64,000 bases of DNA, taken from NCBI RefSeq assembly GCF_016765635.1, contig NZ_JAESVD010000004.1, positions 1 to 64,000 on the forward strand, given 5' to 3'. Position 1 is the stretch's first letter, and every line of letters starts with the position of its first letter. This stretch comes from Shewanella schlegeliana (GTDB lineage Bacteria > Pseudomonadota > Gammaproteobacteria > Enterobacterales > Shewanellaceae). This document shows, piece after piece, positions 17,805-27,236 of this stretch. Below the pieces are notes generated by a model, which was not told where the DNA came from, made no database searches, and saw nothing but the letters and a program-made list of their open reading frames with translations. Made by a program: the position numbers and the translations under genes.

Positions 17805-19544
17805 ATGCCAAATGATGAGTTCAATAGATTAACTGAAAAAGTTAACTTGCTTTCTCGGAAGATTGAGCGAGAAAAGGCCGCTAAAAAAGCAGCTGAAAAG
17901 CTTCTCGAAGAAAAAAGTCGTGAGCTTTATGCTGCTAAACAGCTTGTCGAAGACTCTTTAATGAATATAAAAGAGAAGTCTGAGCAAGATATCGCTCTGC
18001 TGCATTTCAAGACCTATCTAGAGTCTATCCTGCTTGATTTTAACCAGCTGTTTCTACAAAAACCAATTTCAGATCTATTACTACAGAGGCTTCTTGATGA
18101 TCTCATTGGCATAGATGAAGTTAAAGCCTGCAAGATCCGCTTTAATGCACTCACCTCAGAAAAAAAAGCCAAGACATTTTACGCCGGCAACAAACGACTA
18201 TTCCAGTCTGAACTCAAAGCAAACTCGGCACTCTACTGGAGTGAAGACTACCAACAGCTCAACATTATTATCAATGCCGAAGCTAACATTTTAGGGGGGT
18301 TAACCTTAGTCATAGATGCCCCTCGATCATGGCAACATACGATTGAAAAACAGCTCCTACTGTTTTGTGAAATGATTAGCGCCGCGCACAAACGCCAACA
18401 GTTACTCGCGAGAACCATTGAAGAGAAGCAACGAGCTGAGAGTTCTGAGCGTTCCACCAGAGACTTTGTAGCCATGATTAACCATGAGCTTAGAACACCT
18501 TTAAACGGACTTTTAGGTTCAGCAGAGCTAATGAGCGATACTCAGTTAACACTGCATCAGCGCCAACTGTTAAACACCATGCACCAATCTGGTGAACTGT
18601 TACGGGTGATCATCAATGACCTGCTGGATTTGAGTAAAATGAGTGCGGGTATGCTGCAGATAGTGGAAATAGACTTCTCACCTAGACAAGTTTGTACCAT
18701 GATTTACGATATTTTTAAGCAAAGAACCGCAGAGTTTGGGCTCACCTTTGCGTTTAATTACCACACAGATCTGCCAGAGAGATTGCTCGGCGATCCCGAT
18801 AGAATTAAGCAACTATTTGTAAATCTAATTGGTAACTCCATTAAGTTTACTCAATCAGGGAAAATAACCGTTGATATAGAGTGGCAAGATGGCCAATTCT
18901 GCTTTTCGGTGACCGATACGGGGTGTGGGATCCCTGCCGACAAAATAGATACCTTGTTTGACCCTTTTACTCAGGTCAATAACTCGAGCAATCGCGTCTA
19001 CGAGGGAACGGGGCTTGGGCTAGCAATCTGTAAACACCTCGTTGATGAGATGCAAGGCGAGCTGACACTCACCTCTGAACTAAACAAAGGGACGCAATTT
19101 AACATTCGACTACCATTAAAGCTTGCACCACCCAGTCAAAAGCCAAACCATACTCACGAAGTTGATGTTGCTATCGATGCGATGACAGTGCTCGTGGTGG
19201 AAGATAGCCCTGTCAACCAAGTCTTAATAGAGATGATCTTAGCAAAATTTGATATCAAGCCTGCCATTGTTAATAACGGTCTCGAAGCGATAGAGTATCT
19301 TGACTCTCATGAGGTTGATGTGATCTTTATGGACTGTCGCATGCCTGTTGTCGATGGATTTGAAGCCACTAAACGATTGCGAAACAGCGGCTACAGTAAA
19401 CCCATTATCGCCTTAACGGCGAGCACAACCTCCACCGAAACTCAGCAGTGCTATCTATGCGGTATGAATGGCATTATCAATAAGCCCTACCAGAAACAAG
19501 AGATCAGAAATGTACTGACAGAATGGTGGGCAAAGATCAAATAG
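17805..19544 (+). CDS. Hybrid sensor histidine kinase, H-NOX partner
   Basis: A cytoplasmic hybrid kinase of 579 aa without membrane segments. Order: N-terminal coiled coil (about 5-60), a GAF-like sensory region (about 65-200), HisKA with phospho-accepting His227 (MINHELRTPLNG), HATPase with N box around Asn340, G1 DTGCGIP (371-377) and G2 GTGLGL (401-406), then a receiver domain (about 462-575) with phospho-acceptor Asp510 (FMDCRMP). The lack of transmembrane segments fits regulation by the H-NOX encoded 14 bp upstream. The output partner, an HPt protein or separate regulator, is not in the adjacent genes. Confidence 0.92.
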   Translation: MPNDEFNRLTEKVNLLSRKIEREKAAKKAAEKLLEEKSRELYAAKQLVEDSLMNIKEKSEQDIALLHFKTYLESILLDFNQLFLQKPISDLLLQRLLDDLIGIDEVKACKIRFNALTSEKKAKTFYAGNKRLFQSELKANSALYWSEDYQQLNIIINAEANILGGLTLVIDAPRSWQHTIEKQLLLFCEMISAAHKRQQLLARTIEEKQRAESSERSTRDFVAMINHELRTPLNGLLGSAELMSDTQLTLHQRQLLNTMHQSGELLRVIINDLLDLSKMSAGMLQIVEIDFSPRQVCTMIYDIFKQRTAEFGLTFAFNYHTDLPERLLGDPDRIKQLFVNLIGNSIKFTQSGKITVDIEWQDGQFCFSVTDTGCGIPADKIDTLFDPFTQVNNSSNRVYEGTGLGLAICKHLVDEMQGELTLTSELNKGTQFNIRLPLKLAPPSQKPNHTHEVDVAIDAMTVLVVEDSPVNQVLIEMILAKFDIKPAIVNNGLEAIEYLDSHEVDVIFMDCRMPVVDGFEATKRLRNSGYSKPIIALTASTTSTETQQCYLCGMNGIINKPYQKQEIRNVLTEWWAKIK

Positions 19545-19565
19545 CACCGCAATTATGACACAGAG

Positions 19566-20243
19566 TTAACCCAATAAGTCGAACAAGCTCAACTCATCGT
19601 TCCCCGCAATCCCTGCCATCTGCGCCAATAGCAACTCGCCGCAGGCAAGCGCATCAACGGCAGCATTATGGGCTGCATATACAGGCAAGCCATAACGCTG
19701 GCGACAGGCATCGAGCCTTAAGGTGCCCTCTTTAATGACATCGTGCTGCCTAAGTAAGCGTCTTTTCTCTACCGCCATGGTATCGATTGCCACAAACTGT
19801 ATTGTCTGACCGTAACAACGTTGAATTTCAGTCTTTAAGAAGCAAAGGTCTAATGGCGCATGGTGAGCTACGAGCACATGCCCCTTAGTCTGCTCTAAAA
19901 ACCACGCCATAGCCTGCTTGGCGCTAACCGCTTGGGTCAGTTGATTATCTAAGATCCCATGGATAGCAGCGCTGTCGCCAACACTGCCATCGATACTCAC
20001 TAGAAGTTGCTGAGACTTCGCTACTTGCAGTAAACCATTATGAATTGGAATTAAGCCAATACTCAAAATTTGATCGAACTGACAGTCTAAACCCGTCATC
20101 TCAAGATCCACAGCCATCAAGGGCAGCTGCGATAGCGGCTTAGAGATCTGCGCCACTAATGCTCGATTATAATCGCTAATCACAGCCTCTTTGCAAAACA
20201 AGGCATTAAGCTGCAACCGTGTTTTTAAATACAAATTTCTCAA
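19566..20243 (-). CDS. 3'-5' exonuclease, DnaQ-like DEDDh family
   Basis: A 225-aa protein with the exonuclease fold of DNA polymerase III epsilon. Metal ligands are Asp46 and Glu48 (VDLEMTGLD), an aspartate in the middle block (VAHHAPLDLCFLK) and the HxxxxD of AAHNAAVDA near the C-terminus, making it a DEDDh member. It is smaller than DnaQ and lacks the clamp-binding tail. It lies 56 bp downstream of the cNMP-CBS-DUF294 gene on the same strand. This pair recurs beside DUF4212/symporter genes in related bacteria, which suggests a conserved but undefined functional link. Confidence 0.85.
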   Translation of the reverse strand: MRNLYLKTRLQLNALFCKEAVISDYNRALVAQISKPLSQLPLMAVDLEMTGLDCQFDQILSIGLIPIHNGLLQVAKSQQLLVSIDGSVGDSAAIHGILDNQLTQAVSAKQAMAWFLEQTKGHVLVAHHAPLDLCFLKTEIQRCYGQTIQFVAIDTMAVEKRRLLRQHDVIKEGTLRLDACRQRYGLPVYAAHNAAVDALACGELLLAQMAGIAGNDELSLFDLLG

Positions 20244-20299
20244 ATTAACAGTCTCAATTTAGCGTCTCTTACCAACTCTATTTAGCACCGTCAACGACC

Positions 20300-22147
20300 C
20301 TAATAACTACGCATCATCTTAAGTTTTAGCCCAACTTGGCCATCGTGAACCACTTTAAAGGCGTCTCGCAACTGGTGGCGAACTAACGAGGAAAGGTTCT
20401 GAGGCATAAGGTAATTGGTCACAGGTAAGGACTGGGTATACTGGTAACCTTGATTGGAAAGGCGCATATGAGCGATAAACTCATGGGCATCGGCAAGGTT
20501 GAGCGCATCTTTGCGGTTGATGATACTTTGCTCCATCAAGGCGCGTATGCGTTTAGCGGTATTAACCTCTTTAATACCAGCCGATAACGCATACACCCGC
20601 GCGATATCGTTAATCAACGCATTGCCTTTATGTTTTAAATCGATACCTTTGACTTCACTGCCATCACGCTCAAGCACAAACTTTCTGAAAAAGCCTAGCG
20701 GGGGCGAGCTTGTTAGTGAGTTACCAGTTAAGCCCGCTAGGAAAATATCATTGTTTTTAGTGTTACTCAGTACGGCATCTTGCAGACCATCAAATAGTGT
20801 TTGCGGACCATAAACACTTCGCATATCAAAGAAGATACTGGCATGCATCAAGGCTTTTGGCTCGGGAGTATTAACCCATTTATCGAAGACCTGCTTCCAT
20901 TTATCTAACGACATACGCCACTTTGGATTTTGCGCCATGATATCCCCAGGGCAATAAACATAACCGCACTCATCCAAGCCTTTACACACGGCATGTGACA
21001 AGGCTTCAAAGTACCCCTGAGCCGCCTCGTCAGGCTCATGAGCAAGCAGTAAGCCATTATCTTGATCTGAACAGGCGGCTTGATCTTGGCGACCTTGAGA
21101 GCCAAAAGCTAACCAACAAAAAGCCATGGGAGCTTCACCGAGGATCTGTTGATTGAGTACGATCAAACGCCGAGTTAGCGCATCGGTTACCGAGGTCAAA
21201 ACCCGACCAATCTCTTCTGCTCTGGCATCGGCGCTGATTAAGTTTTGCAACAGTAGCGGGATCTGTTTACTGACCTGGATAAGGCTTTGCAGATCTTTTT
21301 GCCGCTCTATCTCACCTATAAGCAGTAAAGGTTGAGAGCTCTGGCCCCGCAGTATATCTGTGCTGGTCACCACGCCTGTTGTTACGCCATTATCCACCAC
21401 CGGCAGGTGATGAATATTGTGCTCGCTCATCAGTAACATAGCTTCGAACACCAAGGAGTTAGACTCTATCGTTACAGGTGTCGTCGTCATAGCCTGATGC
21501 ACGGGTAAACTACCATCTAGGTTTTCGGCTAGCACACGGTTACGCAGATCTTTGTCAGTTAAGATCCCAACAAGCTTGTTATTATCGATGACTAATACTG
21601 AGGAGACTCGGGATGCTCGCATCAAGCGACTCGCCTCTGCCACGCTCGCTTTCATATCTATCGTCAATGGCGAATGGGACATTAAGGTGCTGACCCTGCT
21701 TGTGGTCGTGAGCTCCTTTGCCTTAAACCGCCCCTGGTGACGTAAACGCTTGGCAAAGGCTCGATTAAAGAAACGGTCGAACTCGCGGCTCTCTTGGCGA
21801 AGGAAATCAAACATATTTGGCGGTAGGTGATAAACCAGCCCATCTTCAAGAATGGCGACCCGGTTACTGGCGTCCTCGCCAGATAAAAGCGAAGGGAAAC
21901 CGAAGTAATCGCCCTCACCTAACCTATCGAGTAACTCGCCATTTTTGTCGCGCACTTCAAATGCACCGCAGCGTACGATATAAAGCTGAGGATTATTGGG
22001 GTCGAGCGGAACAAAACGAGAAGCTTTGCTGTAATAGCCGACACTTAAACTTTTACAACATCGATCCAGTGTCAAATTAGATAGGGTATCGAAGGGGACC
22101 AGTCCCTGTATAAAGTCTGTGATAGGTTGAAGCTCACTTGCATCCAT
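20300..22147 (-). CDS. Cyclic-nucleotide-binding / CBS-pair / DUF294 nucleotidyltransferase-like protein
   Basis: A 615-aa cytoplasmic signalling protein. An N-terminal cNMP-binding beta-barrel (about 10-140, with LDRLGEGDYFGFPSLLSGE) is followed by a CBS pair (about 155-275). Next is a nucleotidyltransferase-like DUF294 domain (about 300-450) holding FGSQGRQDQ and CSDQDNGLL, the GS...D-D motif of the GlnD-type polymerase-beta fold. A helical DUF294 C-terminal domain ends the protein. It probably binds adenine nucleotides and may modify or regulate a partner. Homologues commonly accompany the DUF4212-symporter pair, present here 2.5 kb upstream. Confidence 0.85.
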   Translation of the reverse strand: MDASELQPITDFIQGLVPFDTLSNLTLDRCCKSLSVGYYSKASRFVPLDPNNPQLYIVRCGAFEVRDKNGELLDRLGEGDYFGFPSLLSGEDASNRVAILEDGLVYHLPPNMFDFLRQESREFDRFFNRAFAKRLRHQGRFKAKELTTTSRVSTLMSHSPLTIDMKASVAEASRLMRASRVSSVLVIDNNKLVGILTDKDLRNRVLAENLDGSLPVHQAMTTTPVTIESNSLVFEAMLLMSEHNIHHLPVVDNGVTTGVVTSTDILRGQSSQPLLLIGEIERQKDLQSLIQVSKQIPLLLQNLISADARAEEIGRVLTSVTDALTRRLIVLNQQILGEAPMAFCWLAFGSQGRQDQAACSDQDNGLLLAHEPDEAAQGYFEALSHAVCKGLDECGYVYCPGDIMAQNPKWRMSLDKWKQVFDKWVNTPEPKALMHASIFFDMRSVYGPQTLFDGLQDAVLSNTKNNDIFLAGLTGNSLTSSPPLGFFRKFVLERDGSEVKGIDLKHKGNALINDIARVYALSAGIKEVNTAKRIRALMEQSIINRKDALNLADAHEFIAHMRLSNQGYQYTQSLPVTNYLMPQNLSSLVRHQLRDAFKVVHDGQVGLKLKMMRSY

Positions 22148-22309
22148 AGATCGACTGCCACAATTCTAGATGATAAAACTATACCTAATTCAATCTAATG
22201 CAGATATTCGACTAATGGCGTAAGAGGAGTTCACTGAATAGTTAAGCGGTGTAGAAAAGAAACAAGCGGGCTTAATCGTGTCTATTAAGCCCTAGATAAA
22301 AAACCGTTA

Positions 22310-24112
22310 TCAATGCTTCAGATTATTATCTTTATTGATAAGAATTTCACCATGAAAAACCGTGCCTAAAATAGTGATATCTTTGATTTCCATAGGTTCA
22401 ACCTTTAATGGGTTGTCCTTTAATATCGTGAAATTAGCAGTTTTCCCCTCTTCAATTGTACCAATGGTTTTCTCAAGGTTTAATGTTCTCGCAGCAATTG
22501 AGGTGATCGCTTTCATTGCGGTATAGGCATCGATGCGTTGCTCTTGAGAAAGTAGGCTGTTGTTAGCCGTCACTCGATTAACAGCAGTCCAAGCTAAAGT
22601 CAGCGGTTCAACTGGAGCCATGGCAAAGTCTGAGTGAAATGAAACCGGCACTCCTCTGTCAGTTAACGATTTAACCCGAACCAGCGATTTAGCGCGTTCA
22701 GCCCCTAAGCCGTCTGTAGCATATTTATCTGCTAACGCCCAAAGGTAGAAAGGATTAACTGACGCTTCAATCCCTAAACCTGCAATCTCATCGGCTTGCT
22801 TATCAGTAAAATAGCCCATGTGGTGCAAAGTGAGGCGATGATCCTTTTTAGGAGTTTGCTGCTGATCTTCAGCGTTGTAATCCAGCACCTGCTGAATGCC
22901 GAGATCGCCATTGGAGTGAACATGGATCTTATAATCATTTTGCCAATATAGACTCAACTGCTCTTTAAACAGGGTCAGTGGCGTCATCCACTCTCCCTGA
23001 TGACCATCGGGGTATCCATCCTTCATCTGCATCAAAAGCGAGTAGATAGCGCCATCGGCAAATAACTTAACCTGTTTAGGCAAAAATTTAATATTGTCTG
23101 TATTGTACTGCTCCGGCAGATTTTCCATCACTTCCATCGCTTTATGGTTGTCATTTCCCGCCATGGCATATAACTGAGTACCATTAGGGATCAGATAAAC
23201 ATCATAAGGTGGTTTTTTATCCATCTCCTGCTTAAGCAGATCATACTCCATCTTAAAATCTGAACTGGGAAAGCCAGGCTCAGCGATAGTCGTGATGCCA
23301 TTTTTACGGATAAGTTGGCTCATCTTAGCTAAGCCCGTTTTATAGGACTGAGGATCAACCAGAATATGGCTAATCTTAGGCACTAAAGCTAACCAGCCTC
23401 CCTCATAGAAATGTCCATTTTTCCAATCGACCTGAGGGTTTCCGCGAAAATCACTCTCTTTAATACCAAACATCTCAATGGCGTTATCATTAAGAAATAT
23501 CTCATGAAATGAGCGATGAATAACCGCTACAGGCTTATCCGGTGAAAGCCTATTGAGGATCTCACGATTTAGCTCACCGTGCCAAAGCTGGTGATAACCC
23601 CATACAAAGAACATCTTGTCAGATTTAGCATTGTCCTTAATCGACTGTGATAAGCGCTTAATGTAAGCCTCTGGGCTTTGCACACCTTTTTTAACCCCAT
23701 CAGGAAGTACCCAATCATGAGGCGCTATCACTTCGTTTGGTAACATTAAGGCTGCAATAGAGGGGTGAAGATGAGGCTCAATAAAACCTGGCATCAGAGT
23801 ATTGCCCTTTAGATCGTATTGGTCGGCTTTTCCCTCGAAGCGTTTAAGCGCCTCAGCTCTGCTGCCCGCGAATACAATTTTCCCTTCACGCTCAACAACA
23901 GCTTCGACATACTCGGGCTTATCACCAACCATGGTCAGGATATCGCCACCAAAGAAGAGAGTCTGCTGTAGCTGGTAAGGCTTGGCATGGGTACCTTGTT
24001 TAACAACGTCAGCTTGGAGATTGTGTTGCAAGGTTTTCGGTTTATCTTGACTGCATGCACTCAGTACGGCAACGAGAGCGATAGTAGTAATGATTCTAAA
24101 CATAGGTGTCAT
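22310..24112 (-). CDS. Lipoprotein amidohydrolase (YtcJ-like, metal-dependent)
   Basis: A 600-aa member of the amidohydrolase superfamily, amidohydrolase_3 type. A lipoprotein signal with lipobox LSAC puts the lipidated cysteine at position 20, so it should act in the periplasm. The metal-binding HxH is His114/His116 (IEPHLHPS), and the later KLFADGAIYS, HVHSNGDLG, LHHMGYF and SFHSDFAMAP blocks supply the remaining ligands of this subfamily. The substrate is unknown; relatives act on N-acyl or cyclic amide compounds. It sits between the DUF294 gene and the symporter genes, a position that is usually not occupied in this neighbourhood. Confidence 0.85.
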   Translation of the reverse strand: MTPMFRIITTIALVAVLSACSQDKPKTLQHNLQADVVKQGTHAKPYQLQQTLFFGGDILTMVGDKPEYVEAVVEREGKIVFAGSRAEALKRFEGKADQYDLKGNTLMPGFIEPHLHPSIAALMLPNEVIAPHDWVLPDGVKKGVQSPEAYIKRLSQSIKDNAKSDKMFFVWGYHQLWHGELNREILNRLSPDKPVAVIHRSFHEIFLNDNAIEMFGIKESDFRGNPQVDWKNGHFYEGGWLALVPKISHILVDPQSYKTGLAKMSQLIRKNGITTIAEPGFPSSDFKMEYDLLKQEMDKKPPYDVYLIPNGTQLYAMAGNDNHKAMEVMENLPEQYNTDNIKFLPKQVKLFADGAIYSLLMQMKDGYPDGHQGEWMTPLTLFKEQLSLYWQNDYKIHVHSNGDLGIQQVLDYNAEDQQQTPKKDHRLTLHHMGYFTDKQADEIAGLGIEASVNPFYLWALADKYATDGLGAERAKSLVRVKSLTDRGVPVSFHSDFAMAPVEPLTLAWTAVNRVTANNSLLSQEQRIDAYTAMKAITSIAARTLNLEKTIGTIEEGKTANFTILKDNPLKVEPMEIKDITILGTVFHGEILINKDNNLKH

Positions 24113-24179
24113 CCTTTACGTGATAAAAGCTCAGAGTGAGCTAGATAGGTAACAAAATTAATCAATAAAATTTAGCAGC

Positions 24180-24539
24180 TTACTCAGCTAGCCAATTATC
24201 TATCGCTTTACGCTTCTCACGCTTGATATCACGGCTAACCTTATCTCTAATCTCATCTCTTGGATCTAAACCATCTTTTATTTTCTCTACTTTCTTTGCC
24301 GCTTTGCGCTCTGCCTTACTCAACTTATGTTTAGTATAACTGCCATCGGCAAGCGCCTTTGCACTCCTTTTTGCCTCTTTCAACTCATGTTCAGTACGAC
24401 GAAGATCGTCTTTATACTCAGCTTTAGTTTCCTTAATGTCCCGATTCAGGCGCACAGCATCTTTAAGTAAATTCTGCGCAAATAGTGTCGGTGAGATGAG
24501 GGACATAGAGAGTGCAGCCAAGAGTAAACATTTTTTCAT
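24180..24539 (-). CDS. Small exported charged protein, 119 aa
   Basis: No named family is recognised. A clear Sec signal peptide covers residues 1-21 (MKKCLLLAALSMSLISPTLFA, cleavage after FA). The mature part is almost wholly charged helix, rich in Lys, Arg, Glu and Asp, with little aromatic content, suggesting an extended periplasmic coiled coil. The repeated KAERKAAKKVEK-like pattern recalls DUF1090-type proteins, but this is only a resemblance. The start lies 17 codons upstream of nothing better. It is 67 bp upstream of the lipoprotein amidohydrolase on the same strand. Confidence 0.6.
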   Translation of the reverse strand: MKKCLLLAALSMSLISPTLFAQNLLKDAVRLNRDIKETKAEYKDDLRRTEHELKEAKRSAKALADGSYTKHKLSKAERKAAKKVEKIKDGLDPRDEIRDKVSRDIKREKRKAIDNWLAE

Positions 24540-24654
24540 ATCGTTAAGCCTTAAAAATTAAAGGCTGAATTATCTAGGGTTACTTTTGATGAATGAATCC
24601 CATTGCGCTCATTATGATTATAAGCAGGCCAAATGAATCTTGAACGACTGACAA

Positions 24655-24681
24655 CAAAAAAGAGCGCCTAAGCGCTCTTTT
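24655..24681 (-). terminator. Rho-independent terminator of the symporter operon
   Basis: AAAGAGCGC / GCGCTCTTT hairpin with a T-rich tail on the minus strand (complement of acaaaaaa). It lies 20 bp past the symporter stop and separates it from the small exported protein gene. Confidence 0.85.
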
Positions 24682-24700
24682 ACATTTCTGTCGTTACTCA

Positions 24701-26419
24701 CTAATGATCTTGCGCTTCACCCGACCCTTTAGGGAAACGAATAGACTCAACCATATCGACAACATCCTGTGGTACAGCAGCAGTTACTTTACTTACCGCA
24801 AATGCCACACCAAAGTTAATTACCATGCCTAATAGACCAATACCTTCCGGTGAAACACCGAATAACCAATTATCAGCCGTGTTAGCGCTTGGGTTTACAA
24901 ACTTGAAGTAAACGATATAGGCCGCACTGAATAACAGACCTGTAACCATACCCGCAATCGCCCCCTCTTTGTTTACAGTCTTAGAGAAGATACCCATGAT
25001 TATTGCAGGGAACAATGATGATGCCGCAAGGCCGAATGCAATCGCAACCACCGCTGCCACAAAACCAGGGGGATTAATACCGAAGTAACCTGCCATCACA
25101 ATTCCAGCCGCCGCTGCAATACGTGCATACATCAGCTCTTTCTTATCGGAGATGTCCGGCATAAAGTTTTTCTTCAACAGATCGTGTGATACCGATGTAG
25201 AGATAACCAGCAATAGACCCGCTGACGTTGATAGTGCTGCTGCTAAACCACCCGCAGCCACCAATGCGATAACCCATGCAGGAAGATTCGCGATTTCAGG
25301 TGTCGCAAGAACCATGATATCACGGTCAATCTTCATCTCATTTTCAGGACCGTTCGCGTAATAGATAAGGCCATTATCATCCTTATCTTCCCACGTGATT
25401 AATCCTGTCTTTTCCCAGTTCTTAATCCACTCAGGAGAGTTTTCATACGGTGTACCCGTCATTTCTGGACCATTAATAGTTTCAATCATGTTTACACGAG
25501 AGAACGCAGACAGTGCTGGAATAGTGGTGTACATAATCGCGATAAAGACTAAAGCCCAACCCGCAGAGACACGTGCGTCTTTTACCTTAGGTACTGTAAA
25601 GAAACGTACGATAACGTGTGGCAGACCCGCTGTACCAAACATTAATGCACCAGTGATAAAGAACACATCAATCATGCTCTTAGAACCTTCAGTGTATTGT
25701 GCAAATCCAAGCTCGTTCGATAAGCCATCGAGCTTATCTAACAGATATTCACCTGTACCGTTACCCGCCGCATCGACTAGCTCAGCACCAAAACCAATTT
25801 GTGGAATGATATGGCCCGTCATCATCACAGAGATAAAGATAGCTGGCACCATGAATGCAAAAATAAGCACACAGTACTGTGCAACCTGGGTGTAAGTAAT
25901 TCCCTTCATACCACCGAGTACGGCATAGAAGAACACCACAGCCATACCAATATAAACACCGGTATCAACATCGACTTCAAGGAATCTTGAGAATACAACA
26001 CCGACACCACGCATCTGACCTGCGATATAGGTAAAACAGATAAAGATGGCACACACAACCGCCACGGTACGGGCAGCTTGTGAATAGTAACGGTCACCAA
26101 TAAAGTCTGGTACCGTAAACTTACCAAATTTACGTAGATATGGTGCCATACAGAGCGCTAGCAGCACATAGCCGCCTGTCCAGCCCATTAGGTATACCGA
26201 ACCGTCATAACCGACGAAAGAAACGATACCCGCTAACGAGATAAATGATGCCGCCGACATCCAATCTGCAGCCGTTGCCATGCCGTTCATTACAGGGTGA
26301 ACACCGCCACCTGCAACATAAAATTCTTTAGTTGATCCGGCTCTAGACCAGATCGCGATTCCGATATATAGGGCAAAAGTAAACCCGACAATCAGATAGG
26401 TTAGTGTTTGTACATCCAT
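24701..26419 (-). CDS. Sodium:solute symporter (acetate/monocarboxylate type, VC_2705-like)
   Basis: An inner-membrane SSS-family carrier of 572 aa with about 13 membrane segments. GGVHPVMNGMATAADWMSAASFISLAG in TM2 is typical of the ActP-like branch, and the LAAALSTSAGLLLVISTSVSHDL segment carries the Na2-site serines. A loop of about 70 residues near 300-370 separates TM8 and TM9. Members with a DUF4212 partner are thought to take up acetate, propionate or similar monocarboxylates with sodium. It follows the DUF4212 gene by 29 bp and ends at its own terminator. Substrate is by family analogy only. Confidence 0.88.
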   Translation of the reverse strand: MDVQTLTYLIVGFTFALYIGIAIWSRAGSTKEFYVAGGGVHPVMNGMATAADWMSAASFISLAGIVSFVGYDGSVYLMGWTGGYVLLALCMAPYLRKFGKFTVPDFIGDRYYSQAARTVAVVCAIFICFTYIAGQMRGVGVVFSRFLEVDVDTGVYIGMAVVFFYAVLGGMKGITYTQVAQYCVLIFAFMVPAIFISVMMTGHIIPQIGFGAELVDAAGNGTGEYLLDKLDGLSNELGFAQYTEGSKSMIDVFFITGALMFGTAGLPHVIVRFFTVPKVKDARVSAGWALVFIAIMYTTIPALSAFSRVNMIETINGPEMTGTPYENSPEWIKNWEKTGLITWEDKDDNGLIYYANGPENEMKIDRDIMVLATPEIANLPAWVIALVAAGGLAAALSTSAGLLLVISTSVSHDLLKKNFMPDISDKKELMYARIAAAAGIVMAGYFGINPPGFVAAVVAIAFGLAASSLFPAIIMGIFSKTVNKEGAIAGMVTGLLFSAAYIVYFKFVNPSANTADNWLFGVSPEGIGLLGMVINFGVAFAVSKVTAAVPQDVVDMVESIRFPKGSGEAQDH

Positions 26420-26448
26420 CTCATGATTCCTTATTTAATGGCTTGGGC

Positions 26449-26727
26449 TTAATCTTCGTGAACATCGTATTTTTTATCTAATGCATTCGCCTTAGCGACG
26501 TAGACAAAAATAAGCGCCACAAACACATACATTGCACCTTGTTGTGCAAACCAGAACCCCAACTTGAACCCCATGAAATGGATCTCATTGAGCACATCTA
26601 CTAATAAAATACCGCAGCCAAATGACACCGCAGCCCATATGGCTAGTAAGCCAAGTACTAGACGCAAGTTCTCACGCCAATATCCTTCTGCCTTCTCATT
26701 GCTTTCAAAACTCATAGTGACTCCCAT
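26449..26727 (-). CDS. DUF4212 protein, small membrane partner of the symporter
   Basis: A 92-aa inner-membrane protein with two hydrophobic helices (about 23-45 and 58-82) and hydrophilic ends. The sequence YWRENLRLVLGLLAIWAAVSFGCGILL is characteristic of DUF4212 subunits, which are encoded immediately before VC_2705-type sodium:solute symporters. It lies 29 bp upstream of the symporter and is first in the operon. It may stabilise or gate the carrier, much as small subunits do in sodium/pantothenate-type or C4-dicarboxylate systems. Confidence 0.88.
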   Translation of the reverse strand: MGVTMSFESNEKAEGYWRENLRLVLGLLAIWAAVSFGCGILLVDVLNEIHFMGFKLGFWFAQQGAMYVFVALIFVYVAKANALDKKYDVHED

Positions 26728-27236
26728 GTGCTGATTTTTATATTAAGTCATGAGTTAATCTAACAAGCACAGAGGGAACAACAATCGCGACCTTAGTCTA
26801 ACGCCAACGGCAACTTTGACAGGGTAGATATAAAAACAACGTGTTAACAAATAGTTACAAGTTGACGCCAACGTAAAGACTGAACATTTTTCAAACAAAA
26901 CCTTAGACCAAGGTAGTAACGAAAAATCGCAAAAACACACTTCGCGAGGCAACATTGTGGGGAATAAACGTACAAAATGTGTTTAACAAACATGAGGCGA
27001 ATGCTCTAAGAAAGCAGCATGAAACTGTTTGTCATAAAGTAAATAGAAGAGTCGTATAATTGAATAAAATGAACCTGCTGAAACTTAATTGAAATGGCTT
27101 TCAATCAACTTTCAAACAGAAAAGAGTGCGGAGTGCTGCACCTGATGTGAGCGCCACATCATAAGGCAATTTTAAATGGATTATACAGGAAGGGGGATCC
27201 TAGTTAGGTATATGGCTACACCTAACAATACCAATA
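26728..27236. promoter_or_regulatory. Intergenic region upstream of the DUF4212-symporter operon
   Basis: About 510 bp without a credible gene. It should hold the minus-strand promoter of the symporter operon. The only structure seen is the inverted repeat TGATGTG-agcgc-CACATCA (27143-27161), a 7-bp perfect arm pair with a 5-bp centre. Its spacing does not fit CRP. An open frame at 26755-26955 has no ribosome binding site and reads like chance sequence. Confidence 0.5.

Noticed and set aside
25395..25895. Open frame of 166 codons antisense to the symporter gene
   Set aside because: Mirrors the coding periodicity of the symporter; no start signal and no recognisable domain.
26755..26955. Open frame of 66 codons upstream of the DUF4212 gene
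   Set aside because: Cysteine- and leucine-rich chance sequence in an intergenic region, no ribosome binding site.
27143..27161. CRP site reading of the inverted repeat
   Set aside because: CRP needs TGTG-N8-CACA; here the arms are five bases apart, so the geometry is wrong.
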